Shown here: in pieces, positions 37,425 to 45,332 of the stretch
How the letters are laid out: each line of letters begins with the position of its first letter
How positions within the stretch are numbered: the first letter of the stretch is position 1
Origin: a virus
Reading direction: 5' to 3' (one strand)
DNA length: 50,645 nt
Virus record (IMG/VR): IMGVR_UViG_3300024344_000023
Coordinates: 1-50,645 of that record
Translations under genes and position numbers: made by a program
Notes under the pieces: generated by a model
Told to the model about the DNA's origin: nothing
Seen by the model: the letters and a program-made list of their open reading frames with translations, nothing else
Databases searched by the model: none

Positions 37425-38899
37425 TGGCAATATTACCAAAAAACCCACTCACAAACGAAAAGTTACTTCCTGACGATATTTCTATTAGGTCGTGCCCAAG
37501 TCCAGAAGAACATATTCAACTAGCAAATAACGATTGGATATTGGCCGGGGAAATTAAAGTAGGTGATGAAGTTATTACTTCAGAAGATCCTCAGAAAGTA
37601 ACTTTTGCAAAAACAATTGAAGATAGTCCAAGACGAGAAGTTTTGTTTACAAAAGGAGACAGTATTGTAACATCACCTAGTCACCCTTATTTTGTAAAAA
37701 ACAAAGGTTTTGTAGACGTAGAAGATTTGAAAGAAGGGGATGAAGTTGGGGACCTGATTGTTAGTGAAGTAAAACCTTTCTCCGATGGCCCTGTAATTCA
37801 TATTTCAGTGGACAAAGTTCAAACTTATATGCTACGAGGCGGAACAGAAGAAAACCCTGTGCCTGCTTTGTCGCATAATAAATTACCACCACCCGAATCA
37901 AGAGACCCGGGCCAAGGCTTTAATTTTAGTGATTTTATGACTGCGGCCGATGCGGAAGAGCTTTTTAGAAACATGGACACCAGCGGGATTGAGGCCGGTG
38001 TTTTACAAAAAATGGGTGTTCCAGACTTTCTAACAAACACTCAAGTACAGGACGCCATAAACCAAGCTCTTGGAGCAACAGACTTTCTAAGCCAAGAAGA
38101 CGTTGAAAGAATGCTGCAACAACAAATGAACAATCAAAACATCGATTTAAGTGATTACACAACAAGCTCAGATCTTTCTGGTTTTTTGACTCAAGAGCAG
38201 ATTCAACAAATGATTGCAAACGCTCAGATGCAAGGCATGACCGAAGATCAAATTTTAAAGATGATTCAAGAAGTCACAGGCGGCCAAATGAGCGATGACG
38301 CTATAAGAGAACTTATAGCTGAAGCCGTGGCTGGAGCCGGAGGGCTTACCGAACAACAGATTCAACAAATGATTGATGCAGCGATGGGCGGAGGCATGAC
38401 TGCCGAACAAATCCAAGACATTATTGCACAACAAGGATATTTAACAGAAGACCAAATTAAAGCCATGATGGGAGAGTCAGGGTATTTAGGACAAGAAGGA
38501 GTAAACGCCTCTGTTCAAGCGGCTCTCGATGCTGCACTAGGACAAGGCGGAGCAATCGATTCTGCTATTGCAGCCGCCATGCAAAACACCGGTACAAGTA
38601 CAAACTATCCCGAATTAAATCCTATATATTCACCAGGAGGACCAAGGCCAGGTTTTGAATATGACATGGGTTTTGGAACTTGGTCTCCGTCTGCGCCACC
38701 ACCAAATAATCCTTATGGAAACACAAACCCTTATGAATTAATGCTAGGACCCTTTGCTGGAATGACGCCTTTTGCTGGTGGAACCAAAACAGGAATTGAA
38801 ACCATAGCGCCGCCTCAAACAACACCAATAATTATAAATAAAACACCTGACGGTATTCCAACCCAACCTTTAAAAAAAGAAATGGTTTACGGCGGATAA
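37424..38899 (+). CDS. Virion protein with intein-like Hint domain
   Basis: In this 491-residue protein, residues C24 to N152 look like a Hint (intein-type) domain. C24 starts the domain, ILAGEIKVGDEVIT is block A-like, TSPSHPYF (83-90) contains the conserved His87 of block B, LKEGDEV is an internal repeat, VDKVQTYMLRGG is block F-like, and SHN (150-152) is the terminal His-Asn. The next residue is Lys, not Cys/Ser/Thr, so full splicing is unlikely and cleavage is more plausible, as in bacterial intein-like domains. The rest has repeated LTEQQIQQMI-type units (about residues 205-350) and a proline-rich end. It lies between portal and GroES. Confidence 0.8.
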   Translation: MAILPKNPLTNEKLLPDDISIRSCPSPEEHIQLANNDWILAGEIKVGDEVITSEDPQKVTFAKTIEDSPRREVLFTKGDSIVTSPSHPYFVKNKGFVDVEDLKEGDEVGDLIVSEVKPFSDGPVIHISVDKVQTYMLRGGTEENPVPALSHNKLPPPESRDPGQGFNFSDFMTAADAEELFRNMDTSGIEAGVLQKMGVPDFLTNTQVQDAINQALGATDFLSQEDVERMLQQQMNNQNIDLSDYTTSSDLSGFLTQEQIQQMIANAQMQGMTEDQILKMIQEVTGGQMSDDAIRELIAEAVAGAGGLTEQQIQQMIDAAMGGGMTAEQIQDIIAQQGYLTEDQIKAMMGESGYLGQEGVNASVQAALDAALGQGGAIDSAIAAAMQNTGTSTNYPELNPIYSPGGPRPGFEYDMGFGTWSPSAPPPNNPYGNTNPYELMLGPFAGMTPFAGGTKTGIETIAPPQTTPIIINKTPDGIPTQPLKKEMVYGG

Positions 38900-38911
38900 A
38901 GGAGAGAAATT

Positions 38912-39100
38912 ATTGACAGCGTAGATTTTGCTTATAAACTATTGAAAGTAGTACGAGAAAAGCAAGAAAGAGTACAAACGATGATGCTTAACGGCGAAGT
39001 AAAAGACTGGGAGCATTATCGCAATTTAACAGGACAAACAGAAGCTTTGGCTTATGTTATATCTGAGATAGACACGTTACTAGATAAATCAGGAGATTAA
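38912..39100 (+). CDS. Small helical protein, apparent ATT start
   Basis: The frame encodes 62 residues: IDSVDFAYKLLKVVREKQER then VQTMMLNGEVKDWEHYRNLT and GQTEALAYVISEIDTLL. The DFAYKLLKVxREKxxxV...HYRxLxGQxxAL pattern matches small phage proteins I recall beside portals. No ATG, GTG or TTG lies in frame before the conserved start; the codon seven bases after AAGGAG is ATT, a rare initiation codon. A start lost by mutation is the alternative. The protein is intact otherwise. Confidence 0.75.
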   Translation: MDSVDFAYKLLKVVREKQERVQTMMLNGEVKDWEHYRNLTGQTEALAYVISEIDTLLDKSGD

Positions 39101-39103
39101 ACT

Positions 39104-39583
39104 GTGAGTGACGCCACCACCGCCCTTGAAGAGAAGTGGGCGCAAGAAGAGGCTAGTAAAGCGCCTTTAGAAAAAGCTTACGAAAAAATTGGACAAAAGA
39201 AAACGGATGAGGAGAAACTCAATCCAGAAAAACTTTCTTCCGATTTATTAAGCCAACTGCCTACTCCAACAGGGTGGAGAATACTCATTCTTCCCTATCG
39301 TGGAAAAACTCGAACAGAAGGCGGTATTTATCTCACAGAACAAACAGTGGAACGACAACAACTGTCCACGGTCCTTGGTTATGTGTTAAAGGTTGGCCCT
39401 TTGGCTTACCAAGACGAACAGAAGTTTCCAACAGGACCTTGGTGCGAAGACGGAGATTGGGTGTTGTTTGGACGATATGCCGGTTCTCGTTTTGATATAG
39501 AAGGCGGCGAAGTAAAAATTCTTAACGACGATGAAATCATCGCTAAAGTAGAAGACCCAGAAGCAATTCTGCATAATTATTAA
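39104..39583 (+). CDS. groES: Phage GroES-like co-chaperonin
   Basis: This 159-residue protein starts at a GTG four bases after the preceding stop. After a charged ~55-residue N-terminal extension comes a GroES (Cpn10) fold: PTPTGWRILILPYRGKTRTE, then GGIYLTEQTVERQQLSTVLG (the mobile loop region), VLKVGPLAY, WCEDGDWVLFGRYAGSRFDI and ILNDDEIIAKVEDPEA. Phage GroES proteins such as T4 gp31 cap the host GroEL to fold the large capsid protein. Position between portal and scaffold fits that. No GroEL is encoded, so it must use the host's. Confidence 0.93.
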   Translation: MSDATTALEEKWAQEEASKAPLEKAYEKIGQKKTDEEKLNPEKLSSDLLSQLPTPTGWRILILPYRGKTRTEGGIYLTEQTVERQQLSTVLGYVLKVGPLAYQDEQKFPTGPWCEDGDWVLFGRYAGSRFDIEGGEVKILNDDEIIAKVEDPEAILHNY

Positions 39584-39598
39584 CATGAGGAGCAAATC

Positions 39599-40549
39599 AT
39601 GCCAGCACAAGAACTGACAAAAACTGACGAAGAAAAAATGGTGGACCTGGATGTTTCCGGTCCTGCCGTTGACGTCGAATTACCACAAGACGGCGCTGTT
39701 ATATCAGAGGTAGAAGAGGTAGAAACAGCCGAAGAAACCCCGCAACAAATTGAAGTTAAAGAAAAAGACGAAGACGAACTACAAGAATACAGTAAAAACG
39801 TTCAGTCTCGAATAAACAAACTCACCGGCAAACTTAGAGAAGCGGAACGCAGAGAACAAGCAGCAACTCAGTTTGCAGAAAGTGTTAAGCAAGAGAACGA
39901 AAAGTTAAAAACTAAAAACGTTGCCCTTGATGGAAACTATATGGTTGAGTATGCAAACAGAATTACAACCGAAACAGCGTCGGCAAAAGCAGATTTAAAA
40001 TCAGCTACTGAAATGGACGATGTTGAAAAACAGGTTGAAGCACAACAAAAACTTGCAAGGCTGGCCGTTGAAGCACAACAGTTAAAAAACTTAAATACAC
40101 AAAGGCAAGCCCGAAAAGAAGAAACTGTGTCTCCTAACATGACGCTTGACCAAGCCGTAGAACAAGCTAATACAAACCAACAACAAGTTGCTCCACCGGA
40201 TCCAAAAGCGGAAGCGTGGGCAGAAAACAATCCTTGGTTTGGTGAAGACACCGCTATGACTATGACCAGTTTTGTAATACACAGGCAGTTGACAGAGGAA
40301 GAAGGGTTTGACGCAACTGAAGATCAGTATTATGATGAGATAGATAAACGAATGAGGGCAGAGTTTCCACATAAATTTGGAGAAGCTGTTCAAGAAGAAA
40401 TCCGTCCCGCCCAAACGGTGGCATCTGCTACACGCAGTCCAAAAAGAGGGCGCGGCAAGAACACTGTGAGACTCACACCATCACAGGTTGCTATTGCTAA
40501 AAAATTAGGTGTGCCACTAGAAGAGTATGCAAAACACGTGAAGGAGTAA
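39599..40549 (+). CDS. Scaffolding protein
   Basis: This 316-residue protein has GAGG before its ATG. It is strongly acidic at the N-terminus (residues 1-65, Glu/Val-rich), coiled coil at about 70-180 (LREAERREQAATQFAESVKQ; KADLKSATEMDDVEKQVEAQ), and basic near the C-terminus (RSPKRGRGKN then RLTPSQVAIAKKLGVPLEEY). This acidic-helical-basic layout immediately before the capsid gene is typical for scaffolding proteins, which guide procapsid assembly and exit. No sequence-level family match is claimed. Confidence 0.8.
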   Translation: MPAQELTKTDEEKMVDLDVSGPAVDVELPQDGAVISEVEEVETAEETPQQIEVKEKDEDELQEYSKNVQSRINKLTGKLREAERREQAATQFAESVKQENEKLKTKNVALDGNYMVEYANRITTETASAKADLKSATEMDDVEKQVEAQQKLARLAVEAQQLKNLNTQRQARKEETVSPNMTLDQAVEQANTNQQQVAPPDPKAEAWAENNPWFGEDTAMTMTSFVIHRQLTEEEGFDATEDQYYDEIDKRMRAEFPHKFGEAVQEEIRPAQTVASATRSPKRGRGKNTVRLTPSQVAIAKKLGVPLEEYAKHVKE

Positions 40550-40552
40550 AGC

Positions 40553-41038
40553 ATGACTAAAAAAACAGAAAACAACACTCGCGCTTCACGCGAGACCGAT
40601 ACTAGAGAAAAACAAGCTCGACGTAAACCATGGTCTCCACCATCCGCATTGGATGCGCCCCCGCCTCCTGAAGGCTATCGACATAGGTGGATAAGAACCG
40701 ATGTCCGCGGACAATCTGACACGAAGAATATGTCAGCAAGACTCCGTGAAGGATATGAACCTGTGAGAGCAGATGAATATCCGGACTTCGAAGCTCCCAC
40801 CATTGAAGACGGTAAACACGCAGGATGTATTGGGGTAGGAGGGCTGATATTGGCCCGTATACCTGAAGAAACAATCGAAGAAAGATCGCACCATTTTGAT
40901 CTCAAAACTGAGGGACAAATGGACGCTGTTGACAACGATTACTTCAGAGACGGATCACATCCCTCTATGTCGGTTTCTAAACCAAATCGGCAATCTCGTG
41001 TAACATTGGGCGGTAAGAGAGCGGCTGATAAGGCTTAA
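40553..41038 (+). CDS. Conserved protein between scaffold and capsid
   Basis: This 161-residue protein is three bases after the scaffold gene. The basic N-terminus (RASRETDTREKQARRKPWSP) is followed by PPPPEGYRHRWIRTDVRGQS and LREGYEPVRADEYPD. GHRWxRxxxxGxxDxxNVxxRxxEGxEPV is a pattern common in small phage proteins located before capsid genes. The C-terminus is His/Asp/Ser-rich (DNDYFRDGSHPSMSVSK). Likely an assembly or minor capsid protein. Confidence 0.8.
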   Translation: MTKKTENNTRASRETDTREKQARRKPWSPPSALDAPPPPEGYRHRWIRTDVRGQSDTKNMSARLREGYEPVRADEYPDFEAPTIEDGKHAGCIGVGGLILARIPEETIEERSHHFDLKTEGQMDAVDNDYFRDGSHPSMSVSKPNRQSRVTLGGKRAADKA

Positions 41039-41085
41039 CTTTTATCGGTAATTTAATATCATCTTATTTAGAGGACTAAATAAAA

Positions 41086-41667
41086 ATGGCTAACGTAGAT
41101 AAAGCCTTCGGGCTTCGTCCGTATAAAGGACTTAATGTTGGTTCGGCTGTACAGCAAGCTAATAAGTATAGTATTGACCCTTCCGGATACGGTACAAGCA
41201 TCTTTCAAGGTGACTTGTGCATATTCGCAGGCGGATATATTAACAGAGCAGCGGCTAGTTCAGCTAACATAGTTGGTGTGTTTTCACATTGTTACTATGT
41301 TAATTCCAGCGGAGAGCCTACGTTTTCGAATTACTACCCTGCAAGCACAACTGCACTCGGAAGTGGCGCTATAGATGTATTCATCTATGACGACCCTAAT
41401 CAAATGTTTGTTGTACAAGCAGACGGCGCATCGGCTGTTACCTGTATAGGTAGAAATGCTGATACCGACGGAATTGGTGGTAGTACGACTACGGGCGTAA
41501 GCACTCGAGAGCTCGACTCAAGCACAATCGCCACAACTCAAGCTTTACAGCTTAAGATTGTTGGTGTGGTTCAAGATGATTCTAACGGAGATCTCACAGC
41601 GAATAATGCAAATTTGGTTGTAATAATCAATGAGCACGCTTACAGAGGTCCTGTGGCTGGAACTTAA
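41086..41667 (+). CDS. Capsid decoration or minor head protein
   Basis: This 193-residue protein starts MANVDKAFGLRPYKGLNVGS, a start I have seen in marine phage head proteins (MANxDxPFGLRP...). The body is beta-rich with Ser/Thr/Gly repeats and few charges, as in decoration proteins. GAGGACTAAATAAAA precedes the ATG. It directly precedes the major capsid gene by 12 bases, and presumably coats or stabilises the head. Confidence 0.8.
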   Translation: MANVDKAFGLRPYKGLNVGSAVQQANKYSIDPSGYGTSIFQGDLCIFAGGYINRAAASSANIVGVFSHCYYVNSSGEPTFSNYYPASTTALGSGAIDVFIYDDPNQMFVVQADGASAVTCIGRNADTDGIGGSTTTGVSTRELDSSTIATTQALQLKIVGVVQDDSNGDLTANNANLVVIINEHAYRGPVAGT

Positions 41668-41679
41668 GGAGTATAGATA

Positions 41680-42588
41680 ATGGCAATAAGTAGAGCGCAA
41701 CTCGTAAAAGAATTGCTACCTGGCTTGAATGCTCTCTTTGGACTAGAGTACGGCAGATATGACAACGAACATGAAGAAATTTATGACGTTGAATCAAGTG
41801 ACCGCGCTTTTGAAGAAGAAGTTATGCTTACCGGTTTCGATGCAGCACCCGTTAAATCTGAAGGAGCAGGTGTAGCATTCGACTCAGCACAAGAAGCCTT
41901 TACCTCTAGGTATACCCATGAAACCATTGCTTTGGCGTTTTCAATTACTGAAGAAGCTATCGAAGATAATCTTTATGACAAATTGTCAGCAAGATACACT
42001 CGTGCGCTTGCAAGAAGTATGTCAAACACTAAGCAAGTAAAAGCAGCATCTGTCTTAAACAGAGCCTTTAACACAAGTTATTTAGGCGGCGACGGTAAAG
42101 AGCTTTGCGCAACTGACCACCCAACTGTAGGTGGCGCTAATTTGCGTAATGAACTTTCTACCTCTGCTGACCTTAACGAAACTTCGTTAGAGCAAGCACT
42201 GATTGACATTGCAGCATTTACAGATGAGCGTGGACTAAAAGTAGCACTTCAAGGAATGAAACTAATCATCCCTAAAGAACTACAGTTCACTGCTGATAGG
42301 CTCATGGAAACACCTGGTCGTGTAGGAACTTCTGATAATGATATAAACGCAGTACGCAACATGGGCATGGTCCCTGAAGGCTACGTCGTAAATCATTATC
42401 TTACTGATACCGATGCCTGGTTCATTAAGACTGATTGTCCAAACGGTTTCAAAATGTTTAACCGTTCGCCAATCAAGACTTCAATGGAAGCAGACTTCGA
42501 TACTGGTAATGTTCGATATAAGGCACGCGAAAGATATTCGTTTGGGTGGTCTGACCCCCGAGCAGTCTTTGGCAGCCCCGGAGCATAA
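41680..42588 (+). CDS. Major capsid protein
   Basis: This 302-residue protein forms the capsid shell. It has ISRAQLVKELLPGLNALFGL, then DRAFEEEVMLTGFDAAPVKS and EGAGVAFDSAQEAFTSRYTH as the N-arm/E-loop region, AFSITEEAIEDNLYDKLSAR, ATDHPTVGG, and PKELQFTADRLMETPGRVGT, ending RERYSFGWSDPRAVFGSPGA. This order, especially the SI(T)EE(A)xEDNxYxxxSAR and DHP(T/I)xGG elements, matches the HK97-fold Mu-like major head subunit family. GGAG precedes the ATG. A weak terminator follows, common after capsid genes. Confidence 0.92.
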   Translation: MAISRAQLVKELLPGLNALFGLEYGRYDNEHEEIYDVESSDRAFEEEVMLTGFDAAPVKSEGAGVAFDSAQEAFTSRYTHETIALAFSITEEAIEDNLYDKLSARYTRALARSMSNTKQVKAASVLNRAFNTSYLGGDGKELCATDHPTVGGANLRNELSTSADLNETSLEQALIDIAAFTDERGLKVALQGMKLIIPKELQFTADRLMETPGRVGTSDNDINAVRNMGMVPEGYVVNHYLTDTDAWFIKTDCPNGFKMFNRSPIKTSMEADFDTGNVRYKARERYSFGWSDPRAVFGSPGA

Positions 42589-42600
42589 AGCTAAATATGG

Positions 42601-42617
42601 AACCCCGCCGCGGGTTT
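42601..42617 (+). terminator. Weak terminator after capsid gene
   Basis: AACCC (42601-42605) pairs with GGGTT (42612-42616) around a GC-rich 6-base loop, then only a short T tract; a longer T-rich run comes 30 bases later. Could trim part of the capsid transcripts. Confidence 0.35.
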
Positions 42618-42693
42618 CTTACTCAACGCGGCACACTTTCTCTTTCTTTTTATATTTTTTCCAAGTAATATAGTTATTGTATCTAGGGATAAC

Positions 42694-42748
42694 CTTGTCC
42701 TATCGACTGACCTAGCAGACAAGCCAAGACAATAGGACTTATTTTTTC
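42694..42748 (+). promoter_or_regulatory. Leader with alternative hairpins
   Basis: CTTGTC (42694-42699) can pair with GACAAG (42718-42723), or GTCCTAT (42697-42703) with ATAGGAC (42732-42738), which is followed by TTATTTTTTC like a terminator. The two exclude each other. The downstream gene's ribosome site CAGGAG follows at once, so the hairpins could meter readthrough from the capsid gene. Confidence 0.48.
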
Positions 42749-42761
42749 AGGAGAAAAAATT

Positions 42762-43268
42762 ATGGCAAAATCAACCTTTTCAGGTCCAGTTAAATCACTA
42801 GCTGGCTTTATTTCGGCAGGAAACGCTAACGTAGTTAGTCTAACTGCTGACACAACTTTGACTGTTGCAGCACACGCTGGGAAAGTCATAGTGACTAATG
42901 ACGCAGACGGTAAATTTACTTTACCCTCTATTGTTGCAACTGCTCCAGGCAGTGACGACGATCCAAACCAAACCAATAACCTAGGCGCTACTTTTACATT
43001 TATAGTCGTTACCGCAGCAACAGATATGGACATCCTAACCGATGGAACCGATAAATTTGTGGGCGGTCTTTACACCGGAGTTACTGATGCAACAGGGAAG
43101 ACTTTTATCTCTGGTGCGAGCAATGATGTTATCACTATGAACGGAAGCACTAAGGGCGGACTTGCTGGTAGCATTGTAAAAGTAACTGCAATGGCTTCTG
43201 CTAAGTATGCGGTGGAAGGAATCATACTTGGTTCAGGAACACTAGTTACTCCATTCGCTGACGCATAA
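42762..43268 (+). CDS. Beta-rich head decoration-like protein
   Basis: This 168-residue protein starts MAKSTFSGPVKSLAGFISAG, a start shared by marine phage structural proteins I recall. The rest is a Thr/Val/Ala/Gly beta protein with few charges, including TLTVAAHAGKVIVTNDADGK and GATFTFIVVTAATDMDILTD. CAGGAGAAAAAATT precedes the ATG. Likely a decoration protein on the capsid surface. No catalytic residues seen. Confidence 0.8.
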   Translation: MAKSTFSGPVKSLAGFISAGNANVVSLTADTTLTVAAHAGKVIVTNDADGKFTLPSIVATAPGSDDDPNQTNNLGATFTFIVVTAATDMDILTDGTDKFVGGLYTGVTDATGKTFISGASNDVITMNGSTKGGLAGSIVKVTAMASAKYAVEGIILGSGTLVTPFADA

Positions 43269-43279
43269 GGAGGTAAACC

Positions 43280-43699
43280 ATGGCTAATACAGTCACAGGC
43301 CCTACCATTCAATATGACTATGACAAAAAACTAGTTGTTTATTGTTCAGTTTTATCAGACGGAAGCGCAAGTAGCACAACGTTGGTCGATGTTTCAGCAT
43401 TGACAAAAAACAACGGAAAATCTTGCGCTCACGTTGCACTGAGTAAAATCTGGTACACAGTAGGCGGAGGAACAGATGCTCCTGCTTCCCTAGATTGGGA
43501 TGCAGACACTAACGTTACTTTCTTAACGCTTTCTTATGACAATATGTTTGACTTTAGTTCTATTGGAGGATTGGTTAACACAGAAGCGACGGGATACAGT
43601 GGAGACGTTCTTTTCGTTATTCCATCAACTTCCGATGCAGGAAATGAATACACAGTCTGGTGCGAGTTCATAAAATACTATGAAGCACCTAATAATTAG
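43280..43699 (+). CDS. Beta-rich structural protein
   Basis: The protein has 139 residues: VTGPTIQYDYDKKLVVYCSV and AHVALSKIWYTVGGGTDAPA, then TFLTLSYDNMFDFSSIGGLV. Composition and position between two small head genes suggest a minor head or connector protein. AAGGAGGTAAACC precedes the ATG, an unusually complete ribosome site, so high expression is expected. Family unknown. Confidence 0.78.
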   Translation: MANTVTGPTIQYDYDKKLVVYCSVLSDGSASSTTLVDVSALTKNNGKSCAHVALSKIWYTVGGGTDAPASLDWDADTNVTFLTLSYDNMFDFSSIGGLVNTEATGYSGDVLFVIPSTSDAGNEYTVWCEFIKYYEAPNN

Positions 43700-43708
43700 A
43701 GGTAAATT

Positions 43709-43897
43709 ATGCCAGGACTAGGAAGAAAAAGAGAAATGATACGAAAAGGCCAAGACTGGACCCAAGAAGGCTCCGGCTACACAGGCGGCAAAAAAGTTAA
43801 AGGCTATAAGAAGGGCGGAAAAATCCCGGGCTACATGGGAGGCGGCGGCGTAATGGGAATGGAAACTTCTTATAAGAAAAAAGACCGTAGGCCGTAA
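43709..43897 (+). CDS. Small basic Gly/Lys-rich protein
   Basis: The protein has 62 residues (GRKREMIRKGQDWTQEGSGY, then KVKGYKKGGKIPGYMGGGGV). The KKGGKIPGYxxGG motif recalls the IPGYQDG repeats in the 963-aa internal virion protein, suggesting a shared binding element among virion proteins. Highly basic, probably disordered. It ends two bases before the adaptor gene. Confidence 0.78.
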   Translation: MPGLGRKREMIRKGQDWTQEGSGYTGGKKVKGYKKGGKIPGYMGGGGVMGMETSYKKKDRRP

Positions 43898-43899
43898 TC

Positions 43900-44571
43900 A
43901 TGGCAACTTCAGGGACAACCGCGTTTGACCTGAACGTTGATGAGTTAATCGAAGAAGCTTTTGAACGTTGTGGTCTGGAACTTAGAACGGGCTATGATTT
44001 AGAAACAGCTAGGCGTTCTTTAAACCTTATGTTTGCCGATTGGTCAAACAGAGGGCTTAATCTTTGGGTTATAGAAGAAAGAACGGAGTCTTTAACAGAG
44101 GGCACTGCTAGTTATGATCTTGACGTCGACTTAGTAAATGTTTTGTCAGCGGTTATTAGAACCACTTCTGGAAGCACCACAACTGATTATCAAGTAAATA
44201 GAATTAGCAGAAGCGATTATCATTATTTGCCAGATAAAAGCATAAAAGCGAGGCCAACTCAGTTTTATGTAGAAAGATCTATAACACCTAAACTGTATTT
44301 GTATCCAGCACCTGAAAACTCAACCGATGTCTTTAGGTATTATGCACTTACGAGAATACAAGACGCGGGCGTGTTTACAAACACACTAGAAATCACTTTC
44401 CAGTTTCTCCCCGCTATGGTTGCAGGTCTTGCGTACTATGTTGCCATGAAAAGAGCGCCTGAAAGAATACAACTTTTAAAACAGGTGTACGATGAAGAAT
44501 GGCAAAGAGCTTCTTTAGAAAACATAGACACTGTAAGTTCTCGTTTTCTTCCATCTAGGACAGTTATATAA
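43900..44571 (+). CDS. Head-tail adaptor (P22 gp4-like)
   Basis: This 223-residue protein contains NVDELIEEAFERCGLELRTG, then YDLETARRSLNLMFADWSNR and GLNLWVIEERTESLTEGTAS. SRSDYHYLPDKSIKARPTQF and ITFQFLPAMVAGLAYYVAMK follow. The LxxAxRSLNLMxxxWxNRGLNLW core is typical of the packaged-DNA stabilisation/adaptor family of P22 gp4, a ring that binds the portal and closes the packaged head. The stop overlaps the next start (TAATG). Confirms a short-tailed-type connector. Confidence 0.87.
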   Translation: MATSGTTAFDLNVDELIEEAFERCGLELRTGYDLETARRSLNLMFADWSNRGLNLWVIEERTESLTEGTASYDLDVDLVNVLSAVIRTTSGSTTTDYQVNRISRSDYHYLPDKSIKARPTQFYVERSITPKLYLYPAPENSTDVFRYYALTRIQDAGVFTNTLEITFQFLPAMVAGLAYYVAMKRAPERIQLLKQVYDEEWQRASLENIDTVSSRFLPSRTVI

Positions 44572-45332
44572 TGGCGTTTGCAAGTGGAAAAAGAGCTTAT
44601 GGAATATGCGACATATCGGGTTTTCGTTATCGTTTAAGAGACATGAAAATGACTTGGGATGGTTTTTTGGTTGGCCCCGATCAGTGGGAACCTAAACAAC
44701 CTCAACTAAACCCTCCGCATTTCTCCCCTGATGCAGAAGCAATAAGAAATCCAAGACCCGCTAGAACTGAGCCGGTTGCAGAAGCCTTATTGACAAACAA
44801 CCCCTTTTTATCTACAGCCAGTAGTGCTGTAGTAACTGTTTTTGAGGACGACCATGGAAGAACAACGGGAGACAAAGTTAGGTTTAGAGGAACTTCTCCT
44901 TTTGCTGGGCTCTCTTCGTCTGCTTTAGAAGACCCTGACGGTTATTCAATTACAGTTATAAACACAGACACCTATAGCTTTAGCGTTTCTTCGGGAACCG
45001 CGGACAGTGCTACAAGAGGTGGCGGTGGTTTTGTTTCGGTAGGACCTGCTCAGACGCTTTTGCCCTTAAACCCTTTTCGAGCACTTGCCTCTGGAGAAAA
45101 TGCAATTGTTCAAGCCACCGAGTTTAAGCACAATAGAACAACCGGGGACACGGTTCGTTTTCGTAAAACCGAAGCCTTTGACGGAATAACAACCACTGTA
45201 CTTGAGGCTTCAAGTGGATATACAATAACAGTTGTAGATGACAACAATTATAAATTTACTTCAACCGGGACCGCAACAACGGGAAACGTTAGCGGTGGCG
45301 GTTCTACAACAACGGCGGGACCAACAACATGA
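44571..45332 (+). CDS. Tail protein with duplicated beta domain
   Basis: This 253-residue protein has an N-terminal segment YGICDISGFRYRLRDMKMTW then DGFLVGPDQWEPKQPQLNP, a pattern I recall (CDxxGFxxRLxxMxxxWDGxxVxxxxxExKHPQ) from many phage genes in this position. Residues ~75-150 and ~165-245 are two copies of one beta domain, each with TGDxVRFRxTxxFxG, then LExxxGYxITVxxxxxYxF and a Gly-rich end. Such modules occur in tail tip or fibre-attachment proteins. Overlaps the next gene by 4 bases. Confidence 0.82.
   Translation: MAFASGKRAYGICDISGFRYRLRDMKMTWDGFLVGPDQWEPKQPQLNPPHFSPDAEAIRNPRPARTEPVAEALLTNNPFLSTASSAVVTVFEDDHGRTTGDKVRFRGTSPFAGLSSSALEDPDGYSITVINTDTYSFSVSSGTADSATRGGGGFVSVGPAQTLLPLNPFRALASGENAIVQATEFKHNRTTGDTVRFRKTEAFDGITTTVLEASSGYTITVVDDNNYKFTSTGTATTGNVSGGGSTTTAGPTT

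Noticed and set aside
37424-38899. Mobile splicing intein
   Set aside because: No homing endonuclease insert and Lys in place of the +1 Cys/Ser/Thr, so only an intein-like cleaving domain is proposed.
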